Shown: positions 40,881 through 51,056, counted from the stretch's first letter. The stretch: DNA of 64,000 bases from Methanosarcina sp. ERenArc_MAG2 (GCA_023955635.1 JAMXHR010000001.1:1-64000); one strand, 5' to 3'. Numbers and translations are program-made. The notes: generated by a model not told the origin, from the sequence alone.

Positions 40881-42356
40881 ATGCATACCAAACTTGACCC
40901 GTGGAGTTCAAGCGAGATTAATGACTATTCCAAGTTATTCGAAGAATTCGGGATTTCTCCTTTTGATAATTTGCTTCCTGAAATCCCCTCCCCGCATATG
41001 TACATGCGGAGAAGAGTTATCTTCGGGCACCGTGATTACGAACAGATTGCAGAGGCTATGAGGATAGGTGCCCCTTTTTCGGTTATGGACGGTTTTATGC
41101 CTTCAGGGAAGGTCCACCTCGGGCACAAGATGGTTATGGACCAGATAATCTGGCACCAGGAAATGGGAGCATCGGCTTTTGTCGGGATTGCGGACAGGGA
41201 GGCGTTTTCGGTACGCGGCTTTTCCTGGCAGAAATGCAGGGAAATCGGGGTAGAAGAATACATATTAAGCCTTATAGCTCTCGGTTTCAAGCCCGATGGC
41301 CTTATTTATTTCCAGTCAGGCTGTGAAAACGTCAAGGACCTGGCATTTGAACTCGGGGCCAGGGTCAATTTCTCGGAACTGAGCGCTATTTATGGTTTTT
41401 CAGGAGAGACAAACCTCTCGCATATGATCAGTGTGGCAACCCAGGCTGCAGATATTCTCCAGCCTCAGCTTGAAGAATTCGGAGGGCCAAAACCCGTTGT
41501 AGTCCCTGTGGGCCCTGACCAGGACCCTCATCTGCGGCTGACACGAGGACTTGCAGGCAAGATGAGTATGTTCAGGGTAGAGGAGAGGGAAAATGCAAAT
41601 GGCGGGAAATACCTGAGCGTTCGCGGCAAAGGAGCTCCGAAGGAAGCTTTACAGGAGCTTAAAAAACGTATTCCTGGGAAGGTGAAACTCTATGAAGAGC
41701 ACCTGGACATAATCGAGACTCCGAATTATCCATTCCTGGAAAGATTTGGTTTGCAAATAAACCAGCCTGAGAAAAAGAAATACTTTACGACCGAGATTGA
41801 AGTGGGCTCCAAATTTGTCAATGAAATTAAACCACCTGAATTCTCCGAGTATGAAAAATATTTTGTTTTCAAAAAGATCTGGAAACTTACCAGGAAAATA
41901 TTAGAGGAAATTGTGGCGGAAGTGACCGCTGAATTCGGAGGCTATGCTTTTATTCCTCCTGCATCTACCTATCATCGCTTTATGAGCGGGCTGCAGGGAG
42001 GAAAAATGTCGAGCAGCGTCCCTGATAGTTATATCGCTCTCACTGACGACCCGAAGGAAGGCGCAAAAAAGGTAAAGAGAGCAAAGACCGGAGGCTGTGT
42101 GACCCTGGAAGAACAGAAAAAACTGGGCGGAAAACCCGATGAATGTTCAGTCTTCGAACTTATGCTTTTCCACCTGCTTGGGGACGATGAGGAATTACTG
42201 GAAATCAGGCAGGAATGCGTCTCAGGAACCCGGATGTGCGGCTCATGCAAGCAGCTTGCAGCCGAAAAGATGTACGAGTTCCTCAAAGACCATCAGGAGA
42301 AGAGGGAACTTGCAAGGGAACACCTCGATGAATATAAAATAATTTATAAAAAGTAA
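40881..42356 (+). CDS. trpS: Tryptophanyl-tRNA synthetase
   Basis: 491 aa, class I synthetase of the archaeal/eukaryotic type. The start ATG at 40881 has GAGGG 5 bp upstream; an in-frame ATG lies at 40869. The HIGH motif appears as SGKVHLGHK, and the KMSKS motif as [13 protein letters not shown]-terminal part has [16 protein letters not shown] and a lysine-rich end. The length is greater than bacterial TrpS, as in archaea. Followed by pheS after 88 bp. Confidence 0.96.
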   Translation: MHTKLDPWSSSEINDYSKLFEEFGISPFDNLLPEIPSPHMYMRRRVIFGHRDYEQIAEAMRIGAPFSVMDGFMPSGKVHLGHKMVMDQIIWHQEMGASAFVGIADREAFSVRGFSWQKCREIGVEEYILSLIALGFKPDGLIYFQSGCENVKDLAFELGARVNFSELSAIYGFSGETNLSHMISVATQAADILQPQLEEFGGPKPVVVPVGPDQDPHLRLTRGLAGKMSMFRVEERENANGGKYLSVRGKGAPKEALQELKKRIPGKVKLYEEHLDIIETPNYPFLERFGLQINQPEKKKYFTTEIEVGSKFVNEIKPPEFSEYEKYFVFKKIWKLTRKILEEIVAEVTAEFGGYAFIPPASTYHRFMSGLQGGKMSSSVPDSYIALTDDPKEGAKKVKRAKTGGCVTLEEQKKLGGKPDECSVFELMLFHLLGDDEELLEIRQECVSGTRMCGSCKQLAAEKMYEFLKDHQEKRELAREHLDEYKIIYKK

Positions 42357-42444
42357 TTTTACTAACTAAATTTTATAAGAAATTCATCAGTTATAAATTT
42401 ATCAAACTCTTAATATTTTCAGGAATATCAGGATGTGATTACGT

Positions 42445-43922
42445 ATGAGTATTCAGGACAATCTCACAATAAACGAGAAAAAAGTCTTGCTTGCCCTTGA
42501 GGAGCTGGGGTCTGCAGCCCCTGAAAGGCTGGAAGAAAAGTCAGGTCTGCAGGTAGATGCGGCAATGCAGGCAGCTTTCATGCTTGAGGAAAAAGGGCTG
42601 GTAACAGTTTCCGAAAAGGTGCTTGAACGTTATTCTCTTACAAAGGAAGGGAAAGAGTACACAAAAAGCGGGCTTCCGGAGCGCCAGATCATTGACGCTC
42701 TGAAGGCTCCGACTTCAGTTGAAGAGCTGAGGAACTCTTTCTCTCCCCAGATGGTAGGAATTGCAACGGGCTGGCTTGTAAAAAAAGGATGGGCAAAGAT
42801 TGAAAACGGGGTAATGGTGCCTTCTGGAAAAGCGCATGCAGGAAAAGATGAGGAAGTCCTTGCAGCTTTCACAGACAAAGCAAAGAGCCTGGAAGATCTT
42901 GCAGCCGACGAAGGGACAGTAAAAGACCTTCTCAAGCGCAAACTTGTTATAAAGCACGAAGAAAAATTCAGGACTGTTTCCATAACTGATGCAGGAAATG
43001 CGCTTGCAGTTCAGGGGCTTGTCCTTGAAGAGGAAATTACCCAACTCACATCCGATTTACTGAAGAGCGGGGCCTGGAAAGGGAAAAATTCAGGCCCTAC
43101 CGTCTCGATATTACTCCAAAATCTCTTTATGGGGCCAAGATCCATCCTTACAGGCGCCTTATAGAGCAGATGCGCCAGATTTTCCTGGAAATGGGTTTTA
43201 CCGAGATTAAAGGGGGAATAATTCAGAGTTCATTCTGGAACTTCGATGCCCTTTTCCAGCCGCAGGACCACCCTGCAAGGGATATGCAGGACACTTTCCA
43301 CCTGGGAAGTACCTGCCAGCTCCCTACTGAATATCCGGAAAAGATAGCTGCAATGCATGAGCACGGAGGAGATATTGATTCCTGTGGCTGGGGCGGGATC
43401 TGGGACAGGGAACTTGCAGGGCGCAATGTGTTGAGAACCCATACAACAGCAGTCACTGTAAAGTACCTGGCAGACAATCCCGAACCTCCAGTAAAAGCCT
43501 TTTGCATTGATAGGGCTTACCGCAGGGAAACAATCGACCCTACTCATACTCCTGAATTCGAACAGCTTGAAGGAGTTGTTATGGATAAAGACATGTCTTT
43601 TGCAGACCTGCTCGGGCTGCTGGCTGAGTTCTACCACAGGATGGGATTCGAAGAAATTCGCTTCCGCCCCGGATACTTCCCATACACCGAACCGAGTGTG
43701 GAACCCGAAGTTTATGTTGACGGCCTCGGCTGGGTTGAGCTGGGAGGAGCAGGCGTTTTCAGAACGGAAGTTACGGAACCTCTCGGGATTAAAGAGCCCG
43801 TTCTTGCCTGGGGGCTAGGAGTCAGCAGGCTTGCCATGCTGAAACTGGGACTTAAAGATCTGAGGCTCCTTTACCAGTCTGATATTGACTGGCTCAGAAA
43901 GAGCGAGGTTTGCAGGATCTGA
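42445..43922 (+). CDS. pheS: Phenylalanyl-tRNA synthetase alpha subunit, frameshifted
   Basis: About 492 aa after correction, the archaeal length. The N-terminal 220 residues contain winged-helix-type tRNA-binding domains ([24 protein letters not shown]). The class II core follows: motif 1-like [20 protein letters not shown], motif 2 [29 protein letters not shown], and motif 3 [18 protein letters not shown]. One base is lost in the A5 (or adjacent G3) run at 43081-43088; restoring it joins [18 protein letters not shown] in one frame. Lies 88 bp downstream of trpS. pheT is not in the window nearby. Confidence 0.93.
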
Positions 43923-44161
43923 GAGCTGAACTCAGGCTCGTAACCTGACACAGTCAGGTTAATATTTTTTAATTTTCTACTCAAAATAAGAAGCAATAAC
44001 TGCATAGTTATAATAATTAAATGGGGAGAAGCATATACCTTACTACACTTTAGTTTCTAAATACATTTTCTTTAGTAAATATATAGTCACATAATATATT
44101 AAATTGGTAAAATCGGGCATGAATATATTGCCTCAGTAACCAGATTAAATAGGGGTAAATA

Positions 44162-44476
44162 ATGGAAGGTAGTTCTTCAGAATCTACGACTGCACCTAAA
44201 GAGTTGCCCAGTAGCGCGGAAAGTCCGAAATCCTCCGAAGCAGCTGCGAATATTGGCGTAGCAATCAGATACTGGCTTGAACTGGAGCCCTATCCTCCAG
44301 GCAGTGCAAGAAGTTTGTGGCTCTTTGTGGATGATGATTGGAGGCATCTGGACAATCCAAATGTTAGTATTCAAGTCTCTGTGCAAGAAGCTTTTTGCGA
44401 ATGCTCTCAACGTTTAGAGGTTCTGGTCTGGTACTCCGGAGACGCAATTAAAGGGCTGGTAGTAAAAACGAAATAA
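44162..44476 (+). CDS. Hypothetical small protein with acidic N-terminus
   Basis: 104 aa; GGGG lies 10 bp before the ATG. The first 30 residues are Ser/Glu/Pro-rich and disordered; the rest is beta-rich (SLWLFVDDDWRHLDNPNVSIQVSV). A similar pattern (IYVILNGNKKKLESSNVVGQVHI) and a shared WY-x-G ending occur in the ORF at 46379-46651 on the other side of the MFS gene, suggesting that the two are distant paralogues. No family is recognised. Confidence 0.55.
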   Translation: MEGSSSESTTAPKELPSSAESPKSSEAAANIGVAIRYWLELEPYPPGSARSLWLFVDDDWRHLDNPNVSIQVSVQEAFCECSQRLEVLVWYSGDAIKGLVVKTK

Positions 44477-44829
44477 TCGGACTCTCTAAGGAATCTTTGT
44501 ACATTTCTTACATTTCTTTTTACTTTACGGTTAATTCGATCAGCTGGCTAACAAATCTAGCCTCAAATCAAACCCGTCTGCTTCAGACTGCAGGCAACTT
44601 TCGTGTTGTCTTTTTTCTCACTTTTGCATTCTCATGCCAGCTTTTTCATGCACGTAACAGCTTTAGCAGGGCTTTTGCAGGGCTTTTGTATGCCTGTATC
44701 CGAAAATAGAATGGGGAAAATACCATTAAATAACCGCGAATCCTACTTTCTAGCATAAAACTTCGGAAAAGAAAAAGAGAAGCGCCTGAATAGAAGTGGG
44801 CTATGAACAGAAACATATATTGAGAAGTC
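44477..44829. other. Non-coding spacer
   Basis: No supported gene; a 70-codon frame at 44497-44709 has unlikely composition. Contains a direct repeat GCAGGGCTTTT (44668-44688). Confidence 0.4.
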
Positions 44830-44931
44830 ATGGAAAAAGATTGGAAATGTCCGAAATGTGGGAAACGACCCTGGGCTGATATTCTTAAAATTAAAGGACA
44901 AACTGTCATCAAAAAGCAAACTTTTATCTGA
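44830..44931 (+). CDS. 33-residue CPxCG zinc-knuckle peptide
   Basis: ATG 44830 to TGA 44929-44931, with GAGAAG before the start. It reads MEKDWKCPKCGKRPWADILKIKG and then a basic end. One CPKCG knuckle suggests half a zinc ribbon, so it might dimerise or be a truncated relic. It lies 86 bp upstream of the MFS gene in the same direction. Confidence 0.4.
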   Translation: MEKDWKCPKCGKRPWADILKIKGQTVIKKQTFI

Positions 44932-45017
44932 AAGCCGAAGATGCCGGGTGTGGAAAAGGGAGAAGGAAACCTGAATATAGATAGGGAAAATTTTCAGGGA
45001 ATAGATCTTGAGGAAAC

Positions 45018-46364
45018 ATGGAAAAAGATCAGGAAAGCAGAAAGCAGAAAGATAATCCCTATCCTCATGCAGGAGAAAGTATTTCCCTGCTTCCTCTTCT
45101 TGCTGTCAATTTCATAGGAACACTCGGATTCAGTATTGTACTCCCGTTCCTGGTGTTTCTGGTGAACCGGCTGGGAGGCAATGCCTTCATTTACGGGCTG
45201 GCAAGTTCCATGTATCCGGCCTTCCAACTAATAGGTGCCCCTCTTCTGGGCAGATGGTCTGATATTTACGGGCGTAAGAAAATCCTGTTTTTAAGCCAAT
45301 TAGGGACTCTGCTCTCATGGATTATCTTTCTTGGAGCCCTTTTCCTTCCGGTCGTAACCCTCTTTAAAGTAGATTCGAAAATCCTGGGAGCTTTTGCCTT
45401 TACTCTTCCCCTTGCAGTACTCTTTTTTGCCCGAGCTTTTGACGGACTGACCGGAGGAAACGTGTCCGTAGCCAATGCCTACCTGGCAGACGTTACAATA
45501 GAAAAAGATAGGAACCGGAACTTTGGGAAGATGTCGATTTCCTCAACTCTCGGGTTTATAGTTGGCCCTGCACTTGCCGGAATTTTGAGTGTAACACAGT
45601 ACGGAGACGCAGCTCCTGTGCTGGGTGCAATAGTGATTTCGCTTATCGGAACCTTACTTATTATATTCTATCTCCCGGAAAACAAAGAGTGTTCTCTTGA
45701 AGAACCCACAGCCACTGAGAACATACAGAAATTCTTTGGCTATGAGATAAAGGAATGCAGAACCACGCGTGAAACAAGAAAACCTACCTTCAGGGAGGTT
45801 TTGAAACTTCCGAATATTCCCTATATGCTCGGTCTCTACTTTATAATCTTTCTTGGTTTCAACATCTTCTACACTGCGTTTCCCCTGCATGCAATCGCAG
45901 TCCTGAACTGGAACATTGCACAAATGGGTGTTTACTTTACGGTTCTGAGCGCACTGCTGGTAATCGTGCAGGGTACCGTGCTTCCGAGAGCTTCACAAAG
46001 ATATTCGGATGCAACCCTTATAATCTTCGGAAGCCTGATGCTTGGTACGAACTTTTTACTGTTGATCCCTGGAAACCTTTTCCTGACCTACCTTTCAACA
46101 GGATTTTTCGCACTTGGAGACGGGCTTATGTGGCCTTCCTTTCTCTCTCTTTTATCAAAAATTGCAGGGAGAAAATTTCAGGGTACGGTACAGGGCCTTG
46201 CCAGCAGTTTCGGGGGCCTTGCCAGTATCACAGGATTGATCCTTGGTGGTCTTTTATATGAACTGCTTGCCGGAGCCTCTTTTTTGATTGCAGGCCTGGT
46301 AATCTACGCCGCATTTTTGCTCAACTTTCGGCTCAGGCATTTTGAGGAAGAGATCAAACGCTGA
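45018..46364 (+). CDS. Major facilitator superfamily exporter
   Basis: 448 aa, 12 membrane segments, drug:proton antiporter-type (TetA-like). Motif A between helices 2 and 3 is LLGRWSDIYGRKKIL. Helix 5 motif C-like GFIVGPALAGIL marks exporters. A polar central loop (about residues 215-260) precedes the second half. GAGGAAAC is the ribosome-binding site. The substrate cannot be told. A MITE left end begins at the base right after the stop codon (46365), so the insertion is at the 3' end and leaves the gene intact. Confidence 0.92.
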   Translation: MEKDQESRKQKDNPYPHAGESISLLPLLAVNFIGTLGFSIVLPFLVFLVNRLGGNAFIYGLASSMYPAFQLIGAPLLGRWSDIYGRKKILFLSQLGTLLSWIIFLGALFLPVVTLFKVDSKILGAFAFTLPLAVLFFARAFDGLTGGNVSVANAYLADVTIEKDRNRNFGKMSISSTLGFIVGPALAGILSVTQYGDAAPVLGAIVISLIGTLLIIFYLPENKECSLEEPTATENIQKFFGYEIKECRTTRETRKPTFREVLKLPNIPYMLGLYFIIFLGFNIFYTAFPLHAIAVLNWNIAQMGVYFTVLSALLVIVQGTVLPRASQRYSDATLIIFGSLMLGTNFLLLIPGNLFLTYLSTGFFALGDGLMWPSFLSLLSKIAGRKFQGTVQGLASSFGGLASITGLILGGLLYELLAGASFLIAGLVIYAAFLLNFRLRHFEEEIKR

Positions 46365-46396
46365 TAGGACTTACGCACTTGAAGTACAAAATCAAT
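46365..46396. mobile_element. MITE left-end fragment
   Basis: TAGGACTTACGCACTTGAAG at 46365 and the next 12 bases match the left end of the 119-bp MITE (copies at 9897 and 49555). The match then ends, and no right terminal repeat follows within 700 bp. It is either a truncated copy or the edge of a larger decayed element. Confidence 0.75.
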
Positions 46397-46651
46397 CACA
46401 TTCGGCGCTGTAACTGGTTTAGTGTTCTTGCAACGCTTTCTCGTCTTTTTCTAAATATTCCTTTACATCAACTTTGGAATGGAGCCTTAAATGATATTCC
46501 AACAGTGCCCCATGATGGCACACTGCCACGCGAAAAGTCAACTTCACAAATATACGTAATATTGAATGGTAATAAAAAGAAACTGGAGTCTTCTAATGTG
46601 GTTGGTCAAGTTCATATTTTATGGTATGGGGCTTTAGCAAAAAGACCATAA
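46379..46651 (+). pseudogene. Possible truncated small beta-rich protein
   Basis: 90-codon frame opening at TTG inside the MITE end, with no other Met and no ribosome-binding site, so its native N-terminus was probably lost. The C-terminal part IYVILNGNKKKLESSNVVGQVHILWYG resembles the end of the protein at 44162-44476. The likeliest reading is a relic of a paralogue whose 5' end was replaced by the MITE fragment. Confidence 0.3.
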
Positions 46652-46939
46652 GTAAGGGCTGTCAAAAGATGAAAGGTTACAGATGCTGAAAGGAAGCCGA
46701 TAATCAATTAAGAAGAGTTTGCCTATCTAATCCTTTAAAAGATGGTAATTGATGTTGTTTTTCCAGGCTGACCTGCTACGAAAAATCTTTAGATGCCCAT
46801 AATTGTTAATGATCCCGAAACTTCCGAATATTATGTTTACTTAGGACTATTGGTGAGGAATATAAGTTAGCGACATTTATTAAATGTTACTTATATATGT
46901 GACTATATACTCAGGACAAATCTGTAATGGGGTACTGAT
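46652..46939. other. Upstream spacer of the TULIP-like gene
   Basis: AT-rich. It contains a TATA-like stretch (TTATATATGTGACTATATAC, about 46891-46910) that may drive the 20-residue ORF and the large gene downstream. Confidence 0.4.
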
Positions 46940-47002
46940 ATGGGTCCTTGTGAAGCTCTCAGTTATATTTTTTTGGGTGCATTTGTGTTTTTGTGGTGTT
47001 AG
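46940..47002 (+). CDS. 20-residue hydrophobic peptide
   Basis: ATG 46940 to TAG 47000-47002, preceded by GGGG at 8 bp. Sequence MGPCEALSYIFLGAFVFLWC: one hydrophobic helix with two Cys. Could be a leader peptide, a small membrane toxin-like peptide or chance. It sits about 40 bp downstream of a TATA-like stretch. Confidence 0.3.
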   Translation: MGPCEALSYIFLGAFVFLWC

Positions 47003-47134
47003 AGTCACAAGTGTAAATATTTCTATCTAAACTTAAATACCAAAAGATGAACGCATTTGTATATACAAAATTCAAAAAGAAAATTATGAGTTTTAGGATG
47101 AGCTCAAGAATTGTTATTTTCGGGGAGTGTAATT

Positions 47135-48961
47135 TTGACTTTTACTAATAATTCTGATTTTTACATTGCAATTCATGAAAATGGAATAAACCGAATAATA
47201 AACCGTGCCATGCTGTATGTGCCTTCAACTTTCAATTTTGGATCGAGTTATATCAGTGCACATCCACAGATGGCGTGCAACACCGTCAACGCAGACCCAA
47301 GTGTAACAGCCAGTGGTGACCCGCTCATATCCGTCATATATCCTCAGTTTCCGTCAAACTTTAAAATCCCGCTGATGAATACATTTGCGACTATTTATTT
47401 GCAACAACCCTATTTTATCGCTCAGCTTTCGGAGCTGCAGGTTGACTTTAATCCTGGAAACGTTATTACTTTGCCAGAAACTCTTCCCTCACTTCCAAGC
47501 CAGCAACTTGCTTTGCATGCCAGAGTCTCCATAGGCCTCTCCTGCCCACCCAGAGAGGAAGGAAAGCTAGATTGTTTTTCTCTGGATCTGTTTGCTGAAC
47601 TCGCGCTTAAAAATTCCTCTACAGCGCAGTTTCTTAACATGCACCTTACTGCTTTGGATGTAGTGGGAATCGAGCCCCCTGGGTTGAGAGATATCCTGGA
47701 TTGCTATCTGATTTATATCGTAAACCGGGCATTGAGCTTTGGAAGTAATCTGGCAAACAGCTTTGTCTCAACTCCTCGAGCTATACCAAATATGTACGGC
47801 ATCGTGAACATTCAGATGTCTCCGGTGGCTATTCCAAATAATCCCGCGGTTGAAGATCATCAGCTGAAACTCTTTATGAATTTTGTTAACCTTAAGCTCA
47901 ATGAGATCATAGGACCCTCTGGCTCAAGTTCGCTTGGGTCAAACTTAGCACCTGCAACTTCTCATTCAGCTCGCAATCGGCAAGAGACTGGACCAGGTGA
48001 TTTAACACTTGCAATTTCGCAAGCAACATTTAGCAAAATTCTGAGTGCCATGCTAAACGGAGGAATCACACTTGATCTTGAACATAGCCGGTATGGGAAT
48101 TCTCCTCTTTACATCGACTACCAGGTAAGTGCTTCCTTAAGGAATGGCACTATAAGCTTGAAAAATGATGGTAAAATTCAAATTATAGACTTACTGGTAT
48201 CATGGGATAGACTCAAGTTTACGATAAATATCGACTTGCCTAAGATCTCAATCCCGGGCTTCAAAATCCCTGCCGTAGTTATCCCGGGTCAAGAAATCCA
48301 AATCCCTCTTGACGGAAAAATAAAGACTCCTGATATAATACTCACTCCTGAGATGGATTTCCCGGGGATTGAGCTCTTCGGAAACAACCCGGATATAAGC
48401 ATTCCAATAGATCTAAGCGGTGATTTTGTCAGTCAAGTCAGTTTGGGGCTGGAGCCTGCCGTATTTTATGGGACTGGTGACCCAAGAATTCCTAACTGCC
48501 CGAACAGATGGCAGCTTTACGTTATCCCTCAACTTCCGATATTTACCTTACCTGTAGAACTCAGTGCGAGTCTCACCTCTAAAATCGAAGGCGAGATAGA
48601 TTTGTTTTTCAAAAATATATCATTTGGGCTGCCTGACATAATGATACAGAAAACAAAAGATGCTCTCAGCAATCTACTACCGGCTTCAACAAAGTTAATC
48701 CTTAGTGACCCTGCGAAGTTCGTAGAGTCGATTATAGACATGATAGAAAATGATCTTGGAATCACTAGTCAGCTTGACAAATTTCTGTACGATTATCTTG
48801 CGAATCAGGCTCCTATATTCGAGCTGCAAGATCCGTATTATGTCTCGGTGGCTGATCCGAAAACACACCGTCCAGCTAACAACATCCCAATACCGATAAC
48901 ATACCTTAGGGTTAGCGTCAATTCGAGCGAGATGATCTTGGAGGGAGATATAGGATCATAA
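47135..48961 (+). CDS. Large hypothetical protein with two related domains, TULIP-like
   Basis: 608 aa from TTG 47135, chosen because GGGGAG lies 7 bp upstream; the frame opens at 47111. No signal peptide. Two halves start with the same pattern: DFYIAIHENGINRIINRAMLYV (about residues 8-29) and DLTLAISQATFSKILSAMLNGG (about residues 296-317). Between and after them are amphipathic beta stretches and a Pro/Ile-rich tract (IPGFKIPAVVIPGQEIQIP). This two-domain layout, each with a long helix plus extended sheet, is what BPI/P47-type tubular lipid-binding (TULIP) proteins show. The assignment rests on pattern only. Confidence 0.6.
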   Translation: MTFTNNSDFYIAIHENGINRIINRAMLYVPSTFNFGSSYISAHPQMACNTVNADPSVTASGDPLISVIYPQFPSNFKIPLMNTFATIYLQQPYFIAQLSELQVDFNPGNVITLPETLPSLPSQQLALHARVSIGLSCPPREEGKLDCFSLDLFAELALKNSSTAQFLNMHLTALDVVGIEPPGLRDILDCYLIYIVNRALSFGSNLANSFVSTPRAIPNMYGIVNIQMSPVAIPNNPAVEDHQLKLFMNFVNLKLNEIIGPSGSSSLGSNLAPATSHSARNRQETGPGDLTLAISQATFSKILSAMLNGGITLDLEHSRYGNSPLYIDYQVSASLRNGTISLKNDGKIQIIDLLVSWDRLKFTINIDLPKISIPGFKIPAVVIPGQEIQIPLDGKIKTPDIILTPEMDFPGIELFGNNPDISIPIDLSGDFVSQVSLGLEPAVFYGTGDPRIPNCPNRWQLYVIPQLPIFTLPVELSASLTSKIEGEIDLFFKNISFGLPDIMIQKTKDALSNLLPASTKLILSDPAKFVESIIDMIENDLGITSQLDKFLYDYLANQAPIFELQDPYYVSVADPKTHRPANNIPIPITYLRVSVNSSEMILEGDIGS

Positions 48962-49129
48962 TTTTATCATTAGCTTGGAATTCATGCTACTCTCTAAGTC
49001 AGGAACTATCTCTATTAAGTTTCCATATTCTAAGCGCATATGCCTAATGTCGCGTCAATCCTCAAAGATTTAACGATTCTGAATAGTTGCAATCGATTTT
49101 ATACGACATTTTGCTGTTGACTCGGCACT
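48962..49129. other. Spacer after the TULIP-like gene
   Basis: No gene, terminator or repeat seen; probably contains the decayed 3' part of the IS relic to the right. Confidence 0.35.
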
Positions 49130-49550
49130 AGTTCCGCTAATATGTTCTGTCAAGAGAATGGATTTTTGAAATTAGAGCCTCATTTCTCCTTGTCTGATAC
49201 CTTTCTACTCCACAAAACTGTTTTATTCCTCTATGATATTCCTCACTCTTCCAGGTTTTCTTTGCTAACTCTTTTCTTTTTTCCTCCTGTAAATAACCAA
49301 TGCCATCCTTTTTTCCTGATTTCTTTGAGATTCGTCATGCTGGAATACCAGGTTTCAAACAGAACAAATTCAGGCCTAAAAACATGTTCTTCTGCCTTAT
49401 TCAACATATCAATGAAGTGATCATTTTTTGTTTTTCCGTCAGTGAGCCTATCCCAAAACCAATTTTTATTCCTTTATTTGGAAGAGTTTTAGAATACTTT
49501 CTTGATCAGAAGCTCAATATACTCTTTCAAAATCGAGAGTTAAATTAATA
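49130..49550 (-). pseudogene. Decayed IS transposase fragment (DDE, IS701/IS4-like)
   Basis: Read on the minus strand, the segment encodes WFWDRLTDGKTKNDHFIDML, then FVLFETWYSSMTNLKEIRKK and GWHWLFTGGKKKRVSKENLEE before a stop. The LFETWYSS and GWHWLFTG motifs are those of IS701/IS4-type DDE transposases. The reading frame has several stops on both sides, and no ends of an IS are visible, so this is a relic. It abuts the MITE at 49555. Confidence 0.7.
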
Positions 49551-49554
49551 TATT

Positions 49555-49673
49555 TAGGACTTACGCACTTAAAGTACAAAATCAACTGCAGTAGGCTTAC
49601 AACTTTCTGAAATTCAAATTCTAACTCTGATGGTTACTGCGCTTGATTTTGAATCTAAAGTGCGTAAATCCTA
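49555..49673. mobile_element. 119-bp MITE-like element, copy 2
   Basis: Same length and almost the same sequence as copy 1 at 9897-10015. Ends are TAGGACTTACGCACTT (49555-49570) and AAGTGCGTAAATCCTA (49658-49673), with one change in the right repeat. The right flank again reads ACCTG, but the left flank (ATATT) does not, so either the target duplication is lost or ACCTG belongs to the element. Confidence 0.85.
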
Positions 49674-50062
49674 ACCTGTATACAAGGCAGGTGGGGAGCC
49701 ACAATGCTAAAAGCAAGTGATATAGGAAAAAACTTAGATTTTCTTCGTACTTTTAATCTTATTATGATTTTATAATTATATTGATTGAATCATGAATAAT
49801 ATACCGTGATTAATTATTTCCTTGCTATGTGAACTTTCTTTCAGAGTAGAGTTGATTGACGTTGTCTATTGATGTTTTGTTAGTCTGTAATCAACGTTCC
49901 TACTTTCTCGTTTTTCTATCATTCTTCATGCTATGCTTTTCTGAACTCCAATATCCTATATCATATAGGAATACTCAACCTTTTACCGATTACCACATCA
50001 TCAAACAGAAAAAACACAATACAAAAACAAATGTTGATAAGTCTGAAAATTATTTTTAAAAT
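49674..50062. other. AT-rich spacer
   Basis: No supported gene. GGTGGGGAG at 49690 precedes an ATG at 49704 that opens only a very short frame. A TATA-like TTTTATAATTATATTG occurs at about 49768. Confidence 0.4.
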
Positions 50063-50685
50063 ATGTTTTATGGAATTATACTGAGCATTATTTTTAATCT
50101 TGTAAATAACTTATTAGATAAACAGATTATACAGATTCTAATCGCTGGTATCATAGGTATTATGGGAACATTCATAGGTGTTTATATTAACAGTTTAACT
50201 ACTGAAAAAGTAGAGTCTCAAAGAAGGAAATCTGAGGAACAAAGATGGAATATAGATCATTATTTAGAAAGAAAGATCGACTCTATATCTTCTCTTTATC
50301 TTTCACTACTAGATTGGTATATGTCTGTTAATAGATATTATGGATATCTACCTTCTTGTAAAGGGGAATATAATGATAAACTTTATTCTAAAGAACAAGC
50401 TTACTGGCGTTGTTTAATACATGCATCAATTTACCTAAAAAAAGTGAATATGAAACAATGACTACTGTTAGCAGTGTATTTGGTGTGGCAAATTCTACTA
50501 TTTATCGTAAAATGAATGAAAAGATCTCAGTTAATTCAACACATAAAAAAGAGGAAGGAGATCCTAGTGCACAGGATGTGGAAGATGCTTATACTAATGC
50601 AGTAACAGTTATACAAAAATATCTCAATCCCGAAATATTAGAAAATGAACTTGGATACACGATACCTCAAAAACCAACTAAATAA
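50063..50685 (+). CDS. Hypothetical membrane-anchored protein, frameshifted
   Basis: About 207 aa after correction. A long hydrophobic N-terminus (about residues 3-42) suggests two membrane spans, followed by a helical, highly charged cytoplasmic part (EKVESQRRKSEEQRWNIDHYLERKI). One A is missing in the A7 run at 50437-50443; restoring it turns YLKKVNMKQ into YLKKSEYETMTTV and continues to TAA at 50685. It ends before a strong terminator hairpin. The family is not recognised. Its low GC relative to neighbours suggests recent acquisition. Confidence 0.6.
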
Positions 50686-50722
50686 AATTTCTTCAACAGA
50701 CAGTAGCTCACTAGAAAAGAAT

Positions 50723-50759
50723 AAAATAGCTACCTTTTAGTGTAAAAGGTAGCTATTTT
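50723..50759. terminator. Perfect 17-bp hairpin
   Basis: AAAATAGCTACCTTTTA (50723-50739) and its exact complement (50743-50759) with a 3-nt loop. As both arms carry A/T tails it can terminate from either side. Just downstream of the membrane-protein gene. Confidence 0.85.
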
Positions 50760-51056
50760 CTAAACTTAAGTAACTTATTGATTTTCAATATAAAAATAGT
50801 GGCACTGTGATTTTACAGAACTTTCGGTACACTGCCTTCTAATCGACTCTGTACCCCTGGTTTTTAACCAAAAAAAACAGGATTTTATGAATATCTCAGT
50901 CTGTATTCTTCTTCCATGAAGATTTTAACAGATAGGGTTGGTCTACTTTACTCCTGGTGACAGCTTCGCTGGTACCCTGATTATCAATAATCCCAATATG
51001 CTACAAAATGATACAATTATATCATAAAATATTCTTATCATACTATATGCCTATAG
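50760..51056. other. Non-coding spacer
   Basis: No gene is recognised; mixed AT-rich sequence between the hairpin and the interrupted coiled-coil gene. Confidence 0.35.
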
